This document shows positions 36,247 to 45,427 of a stretch of DNA of 64,000 nt, in pieces. Source of the DNA: Paenibacillus sp. GP183 (GTDB lineage Bacteria > Bacillota > Bacilli > Paenibacillales > NBRC-103111); contig NZ_FNSW01000001.1 in assembly GCF_900104695.1 (NCBI RefSeq), positions 2,170,001-2,234,000 on the forward strand, read 5' to 3'. A model generated the notes under the pieces. The model saw only the letters and a list, made by a program, of their open reading frames with translations. It had not been told where the DNA came from and made no database searches. Position 1 is the stretch's first letter. Every line of letters starts with the position of its first letter. Position numbers and translations under genes: made by a program.

Positions 36247-37213
36247 GATTTCCCTCCTGAATGAATGTAAACCGACCTATTTCTCTAAATTTTCGATATC
36301 GGTCTTCGACTAACTCCTCTTCCGACAAACTGAGCAAAGGCTCCAAATGCTGCCATATTTCGGCTTTAATCGACTCTGCCTGAACAGCCAAATCCCGATG
36401 AGCTCCGCCTTTCGGCTCGGGAATGACGCTGTCTACAACGCCAAGCTCAAGGATTTGATCTGCGGTTATTCGCATAGCTTCAGCCGCATGTATAGATTTG
36501 GAAGCATCTTTATATAAGATGGAAGCCGCCCCTTCGGGAGTAATCACCGAATAAATGGCGTTTTCCAACATTAATACTTTATTTCCTACTCCGAGTGCAA
36601 GCGCACCTCCACTGCCGCCTTCGCCGATGACAATACAAATAATCGGCACTCGAAATGTAGCCATCTCCAGCAGGTTGCGAGCAATCGCTTCGGCTTGTCC
36701 GCGCTCTTCGGCTGCTTTTCCGGGAAAAGCGCCTTTGGTATCAATGAAGGTGATGATCGGACGGCGAAATTTATCCGCTTGCCTCATCAACCGCAATGCT
36801 TTCCGAAAGCCTTCGGGATGAGGCATACTGAAATTACGGGCAATATTATCTTTGGTGTCCTTGCCCTTTTGATGCCCAACCACAGTAACCGGAATACCGT
36901 TCAACTTGGCAAGACCGCCTACCATAGCGAGGTCATCCCCGTATAGACGGTCGCCGTGAAGCTCTACAAAGTCAGTAAAAATAGTTTGAATATAATCCAT
37001 GGTCGTCGGCCTGTGCGGATGACGGGCAAGCTGCATTTTCTGCGCTGTAGTCATATCGGTATACAGCTCATCTTCAAGCTGCGCATACCTATCTTCCAAA
37101 CGCCGAATTTCCTCTGAAAAATCAATCTGCTTCTCCGCTCCAAATCTGCGAAGCTCCTCAATCTTGCTGCGCATTTCCGCTAGAGGCTGTTCGAACGGCA
37201 TCTCACCCGCCAT
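36239..37213 (-). CDS. accA: Acetyl-CoA carboxylase carboxyltransferase subunit alpha
   Basis: A protein of 324 residues. The crotonase-fold motifs include [38 protein letters not shown] and [15 protein letters not shown]. With AccD it transfers CO2 from biotin to acetyl-CoA for fatty acid synthesis. The start at 37213 has GGAGG 9 bases upstream. It overlaps accD by 11 bp and pyk by 8 bp, so the three are a tightly coupled operon. Confidence 0.97.
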   Translation of the reverse strand: MAGEMPFEQPLAEMRSKIEELRRFGAEKQIDFSEEIRRLEDRYAQLEDELYTDMTTAQKMQLARHPHRPTTMDYIQTIFTDFVELHGDRLYGDDLAMVGGLAKLNGIPVTVVGHQKGKDTKDNIARNFSMPHPEGFRKALRLMRQADKFRRPIITFIDTKGAFPGKAAEERGQAEAIARNLLEMATFRVPIICIVIGEGGSGGALALGVGNKVLMLENAIYSVITPEGAASILYKDASKSIHAAEAMRITADQILELGVVDSVIPEPKGGAHRDLAVQAESIKAEIWQHLEPLLSLSEEELVEDRYRKFREIGRFTFIQEGNHA

Positions 37214-38069
37214 GCTTGACTTCCTCCTTCACGACATGCATGTCCAAAAGCTTGATCAAAGTGGGACGCATATCCTTGCGGCTAACGACTTTATCCAGCT
37301 GGCCGTGCTGTAGATTGAACTCTGCTGTCTGAAAATTATCCGGCAGCTTTTGGCCTATCGTCTGTTCAATGACGCGTCGGCCGGTAAAACCGAATGAAGT
37401 GGCAGGTTCGGAAATGATAATATCGCCTAGCATGGCAAAACTCGCGGAAACTCCGCCAAAGGTAGGATCGGTAATGACCGAGATAAAGAGTCCGCCATCC
37501 TTATTCAATTTAGCTACTGCGGCACTCGTCTTGGCCATTTGCATCAAGCTGAGAATACTCTCCTGCATCCTGGCACCGCCGGATGTCGAAAAAATGAGAA
37601 TCGGCAAACGCTTTTGCCTGGCAGCTTCAATGGCTCTTGTGATTTTCTCGCCGACCACTGAACCCAGAGAGCCGCCCATAAAGTCAAAGCTCATCACAGC
37701 CACTACAACCGGGTAGCCGCCGACCGTTCCTTCTCCGGTCATGATCGCATCCTGAAGACCGGTGGAGTCCTTGGCCTTCACAAGTTTATCCGGATAATCC
37801 GGAAAACGTAAGGGATCCTCTGAAATCATATCCTCATCATACTCTTCGATCAAACCTTCATCCAACGTCATTTGGATGCGCTCAACGGCGCTTAATTTAT
37901 AATGATAGCTGCAAGCCGTGCATACCTTAAGGTTTTTTTCCAGTTCCTTGCTAGTCTGAATGGTACCACACTTGGGGCATTTGTTCATCAAGCCTTCAGG
38001 AATTTCCCGTTTGGTTTTCTCGGAAGGGATTGTGGCATACTTCCGTTTTTGAAATAGGTCCTTTAACAC
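37203..38069 (-). CDS. accD: Acetyl-CoA carboxylase carboxyltransferase subunit beta
   Basis: A protein of 288 residues. The N-terminal zinc ribbon has CPKCGTIQ and CTACSYHYK. The carboxyltransferase core has [36 protein letters not shown] and [20 protein letters not shown]. It pairs with AccA. It is first in the accD-accA-pyk group. Unlike B. subtilis, ytsJ (malic enzyme) does not separate dnaE from accD. Confidence 0.97.
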   Translation of the reverse strand: MLKDLFQKRKYATIPSEKTKREIPEGLMNKCPKCGTIQTSKELEKNLKVCTACSYHYKLSAVERIQMTLDEGLIEEYDEDMISEDPLRFPDYPDKLVKAKDSTGLQDAIMTGEGTVGGYPVVVAVMSFDFMGGSLGSVVGEKITRAIEAARQKRLPILIFSTSGGARMQESILSLMQMAKTSAAVAKLNKDGGLFISVITDPTFGGVSASFAMLGDIIISEPATSFGFTGRRVIEQTIGQKLPDNFQTAEFNLQHGQLDKVVSRKDMRPTLIKLLDMHVVKEEVKHGG

Positions 38070-38091
38070 AGTTTCACCTCATACCGCTCAT

Positions 38092-38280
38092 TTATCTATG
38101 TAAAATAGAGTTAAGCACTTCCTGAACTTCCTCCAGCTCCCCTTCGGGAACGAGGATTTCAAACTGATTTTTAGACAAGTTGATGCCCCTGATTTGCACC
38201 AGGAAGCCTTCTTCCGAGAGCTTTAATTTGATGCGCTCTGCGATTTTTGCAGTTGGAGCAATGTAAATCACTGTCCACAT
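38092..38280 (-). CDS. Small conserved protein of unknown function (DUF2007-like)
   Basis: A protein of 62 residues, MWTVIYIAPTAKIAERIKLK, with an alternating strand-helix pattern and a C-terminal EVQEVLNSI helix. It resembles small putative signal-transducing proteins (DUF2007-like). GGAGG precedes the ATG. It lies between dnaE and accD, 22 bp upstream of accD, and is probably co-transcribed with it. A function cannot be assigned. Confidence 0.65.
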   Translation of the reverse strand: MWTVIYIAPTAKIAERIKLKLSEEGFLVQIRGINLSKNQFEILVPEGELEEVQEVLNSILHR

Positions 38281-38427
38281 GAAAAAAAAACCTCCTGGAA
38301 GTTTTCACTGCATTTACGTATGCATAATGCAATAATAATAGCATAAGAACTCTTTTTACCGCAACAAAGCAGTTCGGTCAAAAGTGACGGTTCTTGATGA
38401 TTCAGGGTTTATTGGACAGCAAATAAG

Positions 38428-38452
38428 CCAGAATCCTATGGATTCTGACTCT
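38428..38452 (-). terminator. Possible dnaE terminator
   Basis: CAGAATCC-TAT-GGATTCTG is a perfect 8-bp hairpin just after the dnaE stop. Only a weak T-rich stretch follows on the minus strand, so termination strength is doubtful. Confidence 0.35.
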
Positions 38453-38465
38453 ATGAGCTGAGCAT

Positions 38466-41400
38466 TTATTTCACCCGGACGGATTCCTTGCCCATAATCG
38501 TCTCGACCAGCCTGAACAAATCCGGTGAAGGCTTCACGTGGTATTGATCGCTCAGGGCCAGAAGCCGCTGGTCGCGTTCGTAGAACAGCACCACGCCCAA
38601 AGGGCCTGTATGCAGCTTCAGCAGCGTCTTAAGCTGCTGAAGCTTGTGCGGCTGCTCGAAGTCAGCCGCTATCTTGACGTATACCCGCTGCTCCTTGGGA
38701 GCAGCAGCGGCGGTGCCGCTTTGGCCCGCCGCCTGCGGCCGGGCAGGGCTAGTTCGCGCAGGCGGTGCCGCTGCGCGTGAAGGCTCGCGGCCCGGCGCCG
38801 CCGGGGCCGCTGCAGGCCGTACGGCAGCGCTGCGCGTGCCGGCGCCTGTCGCGGTGGCAGCCACGGTGCGTGGCTGCCGGCGAAGCCGCTGGATGCCCAC
38901 AGGGTCGTCCAGCGCGGTTAGCTGCTCCGCGAGCAGCTTCGGCGGTTCCTCGTCCTGCAGCTGCAGCTTTGCGCGAACGAGGAGGAGCCGCCCTTTCTGC
39001 ACGAGCGGAGCGTGCTCTTTCCACGTCTCGGGGAATAACACCACCTCGACCTTTTCAATGCGATCCTCCAGCTCCATAAACGCCATCGGCTGCCCCTTCT
39101 TGGTGACGATGGTCTTGCTGGAGAGGACCATACCGGCCACGATCACCTCACTGTGATCGGGCAGCTCCGCAAGCTCATGGAGCTTCTCGGCATCGAGCTC
39201 CTCCAACAGATCGCCATACGCATCGAGTGGATGGCCGGAGACGTACAGACCAAGCAGCTCCCGCTCCAGCTCGAGCTGCTTGGTCTGCGACATAGGCGCT
39301 ATGTCTGGGATATCCACCTTCCAATTCGGCTCTTCGACGAAGCCGAAGAGATGTAGCTGGAGATCATCCCGTTCTTTGCGCCATTTCGTCGCCGACGCGA
39401 TCGTCTCCTCCAGCATGGCGAGCAGCTGTGCGCGATGCCCGGACAATGTGTCGAAGGCGCCGCCCTGGATTAAAGACTCCATCACGCGCTTGTTGCATAC
39501 GCGAAGATCAACACGCCTGCAGAAATCAAGCAGGCTCACAAAAGGTCCGTTTTTCCGCTCGCTAAGGATCGCCTCAATCGCTTGAGTGCCTACATTCTTG
39601 ATCGCGGCCAGCCCAAAGCGTATCGCTTCGCTTCCGCCGGTTTCCGCCGAAATAACCGGAGTAAAAACAACACCGCTTCCGTTGACATCCGGGGGCAGAG
39701 TCTCAAGCTTCATCCGTCTGCATTCATCGATATATTCAGCCACTTTACGATGGTTCCCCATCACAGCTGTAAGCATCGACGCCATAAAATACTTCGGATA
39801 ATGAGCCTTTAAGTAAGCGGTTTGAAAAGCCAGCACACCATAAGCTGTCGCATGGGCGCGGGGAAATCCATAGTCAGCAAAACGCACAATCATATCATAA
39901 ACAAGATTAGCCTCATCTACCTGGTAACCCTGACCTAAGCTTCCAGAGACAAAATGCTCTCGCTCTTGATCCAGCACCTCACGCTTTTTCTTGGAAACAG
40001 CTCTGCGAAGCAGATCCGCTTCGCCCAAGCTAAAACCAGCCATCAACGAAGCAATTTGCATGATTTGTTCCTGATATACTATAATCCCATAGGTATCTCG
40101 AAGGATCGGCTCCAAATCCGGATGAGGATAATCAATTTGTATTTTCCCATGCTTCCCTTGAATGTATTTGGGAATAAATTCCATTGGTCCTGGCCGATAA
40201 AGCGCAAGTACCGAGATGATATCCTCGAATTCGGAAGGCTTCAGATCCTTCAAAACCCGCTTGACTCCTTTGCCCTCCAACTGAAAAATTCCAGCCGCCT
40301 CGCCTTTTCCGAGCAGTTCATAGGTGAGGGGGTCATCATTCATATCCAGCAAAGAAAAGTCGACAGCTACCCCCTCAAGCTCTTTGATCCAGGCCAATGT
40401 TCGTTCAATAATGGAGAGCGTGCGCAGTCCGAGAAAATCCATCTTGAGGAGGCCTATGGCTTCCAGATGCTCCATCGTATATTGAGTCAAAGCCGTTTGT
40501 TCCGTGCCAGCCTGCAAAGGCACATAATCGGTTAACGGTTCTCTGGAAATAACGACACCTGCAGCATGGGTGGAGGCATGGCGCGGCATACCTTCGACAC
40601 GAGTCGCCATATTTAGCAGTTCTGCAGTTTTTGGCTGTTTTTGGACCAGAGCCTGAAGCTCAGCGCTGCTTTTAAGCGCTTCGGCAAGCGTCATGCCATT
40701 TTGAGCCGGAATCATTTTGGCGGCACGATCCACATCACCGTAAGGTAAGTTCAGTACTCTTCCTACATCACGAACGGCCCCCTTAGCAGCCATCGTACCA
40801 AAAGTAATAATTTGGGCAACATGCTCATGCCCATATTTGTCCACGACATAAGTGATAACCTCTTCACGCCGCTCATCACTGAAATCAATATCAATATCCG
40901 GCATGGAAACCCGCTCCGGATTCAAAAACCGCTCAAACAACAGCTTATATTGAATCGGGTCTACATCCGTAATTTTCAGCACATAAGCGACCAGGCTTCC
41001 CGCAGAGGACCCGCGTCCCGGCCCCGTCATAATTTGATGGTCATGAGCAAAGCGAATAAAGTCCCATACGATCAAAAAGTAATCCGAGAACCCCATTGAC
41101 TCTATGACCCCAAGCTCATAAGACAGCCTGTCTTCTACCATAGCCCGATATTCCAATCGATCCTGCCTATCCGTACCAGAACTAACCCAATCCGGTTTCA
41201 TTTGATAACGCTGCTCCAGTCCCTCTTGGCAAAGCTGCTTCAAATACTCGGCAGCGCTCAATCCATCTGGAATCGGTCTGAATCTGGGTAAAATGGACTG
41301 TCCAAATTCCAACTCCAGCTGGCATCGATCCGCAACAACAATGGTATTTGCGATAGCTTCGGGAACATGCGCAAATAAACGCTTCATCTCCTCATCGCTT

Positions 41401-42134
41401 TTGAGATACAGCTGATTTGAGCTGAATTTCAAGCGATCCGGATCATCGACCGTTTTCCCCGTCCCAATACAAAGCAAAATATCCTGGACAACATGGTCCG
41501 GCTCTCTAACATAGTGGGAATCATTCGTCGCAATCAGAGGAATCCCTGTCTCTCGGCTTAGCTCGATCATGGCATGCATCACTTTCTTTTGCTCTACCAT
41601 GCCATGGTCCTGGATCTCCAAAAAGAAATCCTCCCCAAAAATGTCCCTGTAGCGCAGCGCTGATTTTTTCGCTTCTTCCTTGCGATCATGCAGCAAATGC
41701 TGAGACACCTCGCTGCCCAAGCAAGAACTAAGGCAAATAAGACCCTCGGCATGCAGCGCCAAGTAATGCGGGTCAATTCTTGGTTTATAGTGAAAGCCCT
41801 GCAAATGTCCGATGGAGCAAAGCTTCATTAAATTTTTGTAGCCTTGCTCGTTCTTGGCCAGAAGAATCAGATGATAGATAGGCTGCTCCTGACGAGTGCC
41901 TTTATCAGCAATCGAACCCGCAGTAAAATATACCTCGCAGCCAATAATCGGCTTGATGCCTCTTTGCTTGCAAGCTTTATAAAAAGCTACAGCGCCGTAC
42001 ATAACGCCATGATCCGTCAAAGCCAAAGAGGTCATCCCCAGCTCTGACGCTCGCTCGGCAAGATCCTCGATGCGCGCAGCGCCGTCGAGCAAGCTGTATT
42101 CACTATGCACATGAAGATGCACGAACGAACTCAT
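38466..42134 (-). CDS. dnaE: DNA polymerase III subunit alpha (DnaE)
   Basis: A protein of 1222 residues. The PHP domain is at the N-terminus (VHLHVHSEYSLLDGAARI). The polymerase palm has GPGRGSSAGSLVAY (371-384) and catalytic aspartates in PDIDIDFSDERR (412-423). Tandem HhH and OB-fold regions follow. In low-GC Gram-positives DnaE extends primers for PolC. An Ala/Pro/Arg-rich linker at about 1080-1145 separates the OB fold from the C-terminal domain and is unusually GC-rich. It is divergent from ytrH. Confidence 0.96.
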   Translation of the reverse strand: MSSFVHLHVHSEYSLLDGAARIEDLAERASELGMTSLALTDHGVMYGAVAFYKACKQRGIKPIIGCEVYFTAGSIADKGTRQEQPIYHLILLAKNEQGYKNLMKLCSIGHLQGFHYKPRIDPHYLALHAEGLICLSSCLGSEVSQHLLHDRKEEAKKSALRYRDIFGEDFFLEIQDHGMVEQKKVMHAMIELSRETGIPLIATNDSHYVREPDHVVQDILLCIGTGKTVDDPDRLKFSSNQLYLKSDEEMKRLFAHVPEAIANTIVVADRCQLELEFGQSILPRFRPIPDGLSAAEYLKQLCQEGLEQRYQMKPDWVSSGTDRQDRLEYRAMVEDRLSYELGVIESMGFSDYFLIVWDFIRFAHDHQIMTGPGRGSSAGSLVAYVLKITDVDPIQYKLLFERFLNPERVSMPDIDIDFSDERREEVITYVVDKYGHEHVAQIITFGTMAAKGAVRDVGRVLNLPYGDVDRAAKMIPAQNGMTLAEALKSSAELQALVQKQPKTAELLNMATRVEGMPRHASTHAAGVVISREPLTDYVPLQAGTEQTALTQYTMEHLEAIGLLKMDFLGLRTLSIIERTLAWIKELEGVAVDFSLLDMNDDPLTYELLGKGEAAGIFQLEGKGVKRVLKDLKPSEFEDIISVLALYRPGPMEFIPKYIQGKHGKIQIDYPHPDLEPILRDTYGIIVYQEQIMQIASLMAGFSLGEADLLRRAVSKKKREVLDQEREHFVSGSLGQGYQVDEANLVYDMIVRFADYGFPRAHATAYGVLAFQTAYLKAHYPKYFMASMLTAVMGNHRKVAEYIDECRRMKLETLPPDVNGSGVVFTPVISAETGGSEAIRFGLAAIKNVGTQAIEAILSERKNGPFVSLLDFCRRVDLRVCNKRVMESLIQGGAFDTLSGHRAQLLAMLEETIASATKWRKERDDLQLHLFGFVEEPNWKVDIPDIAPMSQTKQLELERELLGLYVSGHPLDAYGDLLEELDAEKLHELAELPDHSEVIVAGMVLSSKTIVTKKGQPMAFMELEDRIEKVEVVLFPETWKEHAPLVQKGRLLLVRAKLQLQDEEPPKLLAEQLTALDDPVGIQRLRRQPRTVAATATGAGTRSAAVRPAAAPAAPGREPSRAAAPPARTSPARPQAAGQSGTAAAAPKEQRVYVKIAADFEQPHKLQQLKTLLKLHTGPLGVVLFYERDQRLLALSDQYHVKPSPDLFRLVETIMGKESVRVK

Positions 42135-42276
42135 GACGTTCCTCCTCCTGAATAACTACCTATTATTTTATCATAATGTGGACAGGGTATCCCATACAAT
42201 GAAAGAAGAGATCAAAATGAAAATTCATTTCAAGCTGCAGCAACAGCAAAATTCCACCGGTTTGGAGGACGAGAAG

Positions 42277-42609
42277 ATGTACATCTTTCTAGGGGATATC
42301 ATTGTGTACTTTTGCATTTCCTTTGGGGTCGTACTGGGAGGGAGTATGCTCAGCGGCATCGCCGCCGTATTGACACTGCAATCTCCTGTGGATAAAATGC
42401 TCGTCGTTTCCGAAAATATTAAAATTTGGGCCATGGTCGCAGCCGTGGGCGGTACCATCGATCCCATACGATATATTGAAAGTCAGATGGCAGAAGGACA
42501 TTTGAATCCGGCTATCAAACAAATACTTCTGATCGTTATAGCTTTTATCGGGGCCCAGATGGGAACCATGCTGATTCAAATGATTTGCAAAGGAGAAACC
42601 CGGCCTTGA
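42277..42609 (+). CDS. ytrH: Sporulation membrane protein YtrH
   Basis: A protein of 110 residues with three membrane helices: FLGDIIVYFCISFGVVLGGS, IKIWAMVAAVGGTIDPIRYI and ILLIVIAFIGAQMGTMLI. B. subtilis YtrH is produced in the mother cell during sporulation and is encoded beside ytrI near dnaE, as here. I chose the ATG at 42277 because GGAGG lies 8 bases upstream; the frame is open to 42133. Its stop overlaps the TTG start of ytrI. Confidence 0.85.
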   Translation: MYIFLGDIIVYFCISFGVVLGGSMLSGIAAVLTLQSPVDKMLVVSENIKIWAMVAAVGGTIDPIRYIESQMAEGHLNPAIKQILLIVIAFIGAQMGTMLIQMICKGETRP

Positions 42610-43097
42610 GAGTCCCTCCATTCGATCGTTATCGACATCTGCTTTCAGGATTGGGACTAATGCTGGCAGGAGCGATTATCGGGAGTGCCATTTTTATGAG
42701 CATTTACCATCGAAACTATAACCTCATGTATATCAAAATGCATAACTATCAGGAAGAAAATAAAAAATACTTGCAAGATATCGATTCCTTGAAAAAAACA
42801 CGCAACAATCAAACTTTAGTCAGCTTTATAAATGTTTATCTGCAAAATTTGGAAAACGAAGAAATTTTGAGCGAAAATATCCAGGAAGAAATAGAGAGCA
42901 TAGTCAAAAAAGAACTCAAGCTGGCAATCGGACAAAAAGCCGCCTACGTTCGAGATGCACAAATCCTATATGAAAAACTAATCTCACAAAAAATAGTTAC
43001 CATTGATAACAAAAATTACACCGTTCAAGTAAAGTCCATCATTCTGGTGCAATCGGAACTCACTGTATGGATAACCGCTAAAGAAAAACGCACCTAA
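42606..43097 (+). CDS. ytrI: Sporulation membrane protein YtrI
   Basis: A protein of 163 residues with one N-terminal membrane helix (LLSGLGLMLAGAIIGSAIFM), then a coiled-coil-like segment (YQEENKKYLQDIDSLKKT) and a C-terminal extracytoplasmic domain. It starts at TTG 42606 with AAAGGAG 10 bases upstream and overlaps ytrH by 4 bases. The name rests on gene order and architecture shared with B. subtilis ytrI. Confidence 0.82.
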   Translation: MRVPPFDRYRHLLSGLGLMLAGAIIGSAIFMSIYHRNYNLMYIKMHNYQEENKKYLQDIDSLKKTRNNQTLVSFINVYLQNLENEEILSENIQEEIESIVKKELKLAIGQKAAYVRDAQILYEKLISQKIVTIDNKNYTVQVKSIILVQSELTVWITAKEKRT

Positions 43098-43168
43098 CCC
43101 GAGCCGTTGCATGACATGACCAAAAGCAATAAAAATCGAATCGAACCAAACCGAGTCTTTACTCAGAA

Positions 43169-43906
43169 TTAAGAACTCGCCAACTTCCAATACCTAAGAA
43201 AATAAGGATACAAGAAAATGGAGGTAAACGCCCCCATCCATTCCCTATGCAGAAACTCTGCTGAACGCTTTCTCATTCGTTGTGGAATGAAGGCCCAATT
43301 TACTGTTCCAAAGGGCAGGTTAAATAGAAGCCGCTTCCTCAAAGTATATAAAGAGACCCCGCGTTCTTGCATAGCAGATGTGTCCTTTTGAATAATTGTT
43401 GCACCTACTTCGGCACATGTAACAACAACACCATCAGTATCAACAACAGTAACACCATCAGCATCAGCAACATCAGCAACATCAGCAACAACCTCACTTT
43501 CTGGAAGTATCACTGCTTGCTTTGGTATTTTAGGGTCATATTTCTTGTGCAACGCTAATTGTATTTTAAACAGCATTAAACGTGCAGTCCGGTAATTCAC
43601 TCCAAGCTCCTCTGCCAAAGTTAAAGTAGTAAACTCGCGTTCAGCATGAATAAGAAGATCAATCGCTTTAAACCAAATCAGTAAAGGTACTTTAGATTTA
43701 TGCATGACTGTACCCGCTGTAACTGAAACTTGAGTCCTACATTCGCAGCATTCGTATAGTTTACGCGTTTTTACTATATAGCACTTCTCGTAGTCGCATC
43801 GTGGACAAACAAATCCAAGGGACCAGCGAGTATTGAATAAATAAGCTTCACAAGCATCTTCACTAGTAAGGTTTTGCGGAAAGTATTGCAAATTCAGATT
43901 ATCCAT
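43169..43906 (-). CDS. IS1595-type zinc-ribbon protein lacking the DDE domain
   Basis: A protein of 245 residues. Residues 10-120 match the IS1595 N-terminal zinc ribbon and helical domain: Cys34 and Cys37 (FVCPRCDY), Cys54 and Cys56 (YECCECRT), then VTAGTVMHKSKVPLLIWFKA. No E-D-E-T type catalytic core follows. In its place is a valine/aspartate repeat (VVADVADVADADGVTVVDTD) and a basic C-terminus (FIPQRMRKRSAEFLHREWMG). It may be a truncated transposase or a reused DNA-binding module. AAGGAG lies 12 bases before the chosen ATG. Confidence 0.65.
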   Translation of the reverse strand: MDNLNLQYFPQNLTSEDACEAYLFNTRWSLGFVCPRCDYEKCYIVKTRKLYECCECRTQVSVTAGTVMHKSKVPLLIWFKAIDLLIHAEREFTTLTLAEELGVNYRTARLMLFKIQLALHKKYDPKIPKQAVILPESEVVADVADVADADGVTVVDTDGVVVTCAEVGATIIQKDTSAMQERGVSLYTLRKRLLFNLPFGTVNWAFIPQRMRKRSAEFLHREWMGAFTSIFLYPYFLRYWKLASS

Positions 43907-44276
43907 AAAGTTAAGCGTCTCCTTACTAGTGATATATACTAATATTATACCAAACATACGTTCTTATGTGAAGTAAAAACAACAATAAATGTTCTGATTG
44001 CACTATAAAATTTTCTTTGACCTCCCAAGTCCATTCAATGCCAGTTTTATTTAGTAACGTGCGCAGCTCCCAGCCCACGTTGTTATGGCGGCGGTCGAAC
44101 CACATTTTGAAAGTTTCTGAGCTAACTACAAAGATTTTGTAGAATAAAGTATTTAAGTAGAAATAACAGTGACTTTAAACACCATTCTCGTTCTTATTTG
44201 TATATATCTCAGAATTTGCAAAATCTACATGCTTCGTCAGAAACGAGCCGTTCGGGATTAGAATGGTTGAGTATTA
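43907..44276. other. Intergenic region with a small remnant frame
   Basis: No convincing gene is present. A 59-codon frame on the minus strand (44105-43926, MWFDRRHNNVGWELRTLLNK) looks protein-like for its first 35 residues and then degenerates. I do not recognise its family. ATATATCTCAGAATT near 44203 recurs near 25575. The whole stretch looks like debris of an insertion. Confidence 0.35.
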
Positions 44277-44318
44277 GGGGGTTCGGGGTTCGGGGTTCGG
44301 GGTTCGGGGTTCGGGGTT
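44277..44318. repeat. 7-bp tandem repeat GGGGTTC, six copies
   Basis: Six head-to-tail copies of GGGGTTC fill 44277-44318 and touch the stop codon of the prenyl synthase gene. Because 7 is not a multiple of 3, copy-number change would shift any frame crossing it. At present the gene stops just before the repeat. Confidence 0.85.
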
Positions 44319-45256
44319 CATTCGAATGGGTCGAATGCTATTTCTTGAAACTGTTCTTTCCATGGAGAGATGGCGGGTATTTGAGTCATGAGTTCTTTTG
44401 CTCTTGATAGCTGGAGCTGTGCGATCATTCTTGAGTATTCAATACACCCGGAATCGGCAATATAGGCCAAGCATTCGAGTTTTTTTTGTAAAAGTTGCTG
44501 CAAGGTTATTGTGCCATCAAAATATTGCTGCAGTTGGGGGAAAGGGCTGTCCGATTCTTCCAGCAGGTATAGGATTGGCAGGGTTCTTTTTTTCTTGAAC
44601 AGGTCGTTTTTGATATCCATTCGCAGTAAATCCGAGATATCGTTATTGATTTGAGCTATCATTCCTATGTAATCGGCTAAATGATTCAATTGATCCCACA
44701 TGGATGGACTAATTCGGAGACTTGGAATCGCTCCAATTCCTATGTAAAAAGCAATTCGAATGAGTACGCAGGATTTTTGCTGCACCATGTTGACGTATTC
44801 TTCTTCTGTTTCAACGGTAAGCATCAAGTCGGTATGCTGTCCATTAATCGCCACACTGATTAATCGGCTAAGCTCTCCTGCATCCGGCAGGGTCAGTTCC
44901 GGGTTCTGCTTGGATAATGCACCTAGTTCAGCAGAAGCCGCCATAAATAGCGCTACCATCGCATTAAGCACTAATTCCTGGGGTTGCTGCATCCAAGGCT
45001 TCTCAGGATTATCCTGATCCTGTAAATCATCCATAATATCAAGCCCCAGTATAACCAGCTCCGTTATAGCTGCCAGCTTTGGGATGAATGGGTTGTTTCC
45101 ACCTAGCATGCGATGGGTATAAATTGTAAGGTTCGACCAAATTGTTTTTTCTTCGGCTTTTGAATCGATGCAAGTTTGTAAGAGTTCGTTTAATAAGGGC
45201 ATTGGATAATAGTGGTTTACTATTCCTTTCATTTCCTTTTGTAAAAGGTGCTCCAA
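44318..45256 (-). CDS. Polyprenyl-synthetase-family protein, ComQ-like
   Basis: A protein of 312 residues with the all-helical isoprenyl synthase fold. The first aspartate-rich motif is DIMDDLQDQD (DDxxD at 76-80). The second is degenerate, NNDISDLLRMDIKNDLFKKK (NDxxD), followed by TLPILYLLEE. This pattern and length resemble ComQ, which prenylates the ComX tryptophan, more than heptaprenyl or farnesyl synthases. The TTG start at 45256 is set by AGGAG with 8 bases of spacing. No ComX precursor is obvious downstream; a 51-codon ORF lies divergently upstream. Confidence 0.7.
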   Translation of the reverse strand: MEHLLQKEMKGIVNHYYPMPLLNELLQTCIDSKAEEKTIWSNLTIYTHRMLGGNNPFIPKLAAITELVILGLDIMDDLQDQDNPEKPWMQQPQELVLNAMVALFMAASAELGALSKQNPELTLPDAGELSRLISVAINGQHTDLMLTVETEEEYVNMVQQKSCVLIRIAFYIGIGAIPSLRISPSMWDQLNHLADYIGMIAQINNDISDLLRMDIKNDLFKKKRTLPILYLLEESDSPFPQLQQYFDGTITLQQLLQKKLECLAYIADSGCIEYSRMIAQLQLSRAKELMTQIPAISPWKEQFQEIAFDPFE

Positions 45257-45321
45257 TTCATTCACTCCTGATCGTTTTCTCAACCAATACCACACTCATT
45301 TTTCTTAAGCAAGGATGTGCA

Positions 45322-45373
45322 AAAAACTTGCGTCAACACGCAATGAAATTTGCGCTGAAGTTTGCAAGTTTTA
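45322..45373. promoter_or_regulatory. Nested dyads in the divergent region, one resembling a ComA box
   Basis: TTGCGT-CAAC-ACGCAA (45328-45343) is a perfect 6-4-6 inverted repeat, close to the ComA box TTGCGG-N4-CCGCAA of B. subtilis. A wider inverted repeat, AAAACTTGC and GCAAGTTTT, encloses it. The site lies between the ComQ-like gene and the small divergent ORF. No comA homologue is in the window, so the binding protein is inferred. Confidence 0.45.
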
Positions 45374-45427
45374 AAGATAATATAAGAGTATACATTTTTA
45401 TCCAAACTTTATTTGGGAGATATAGCG

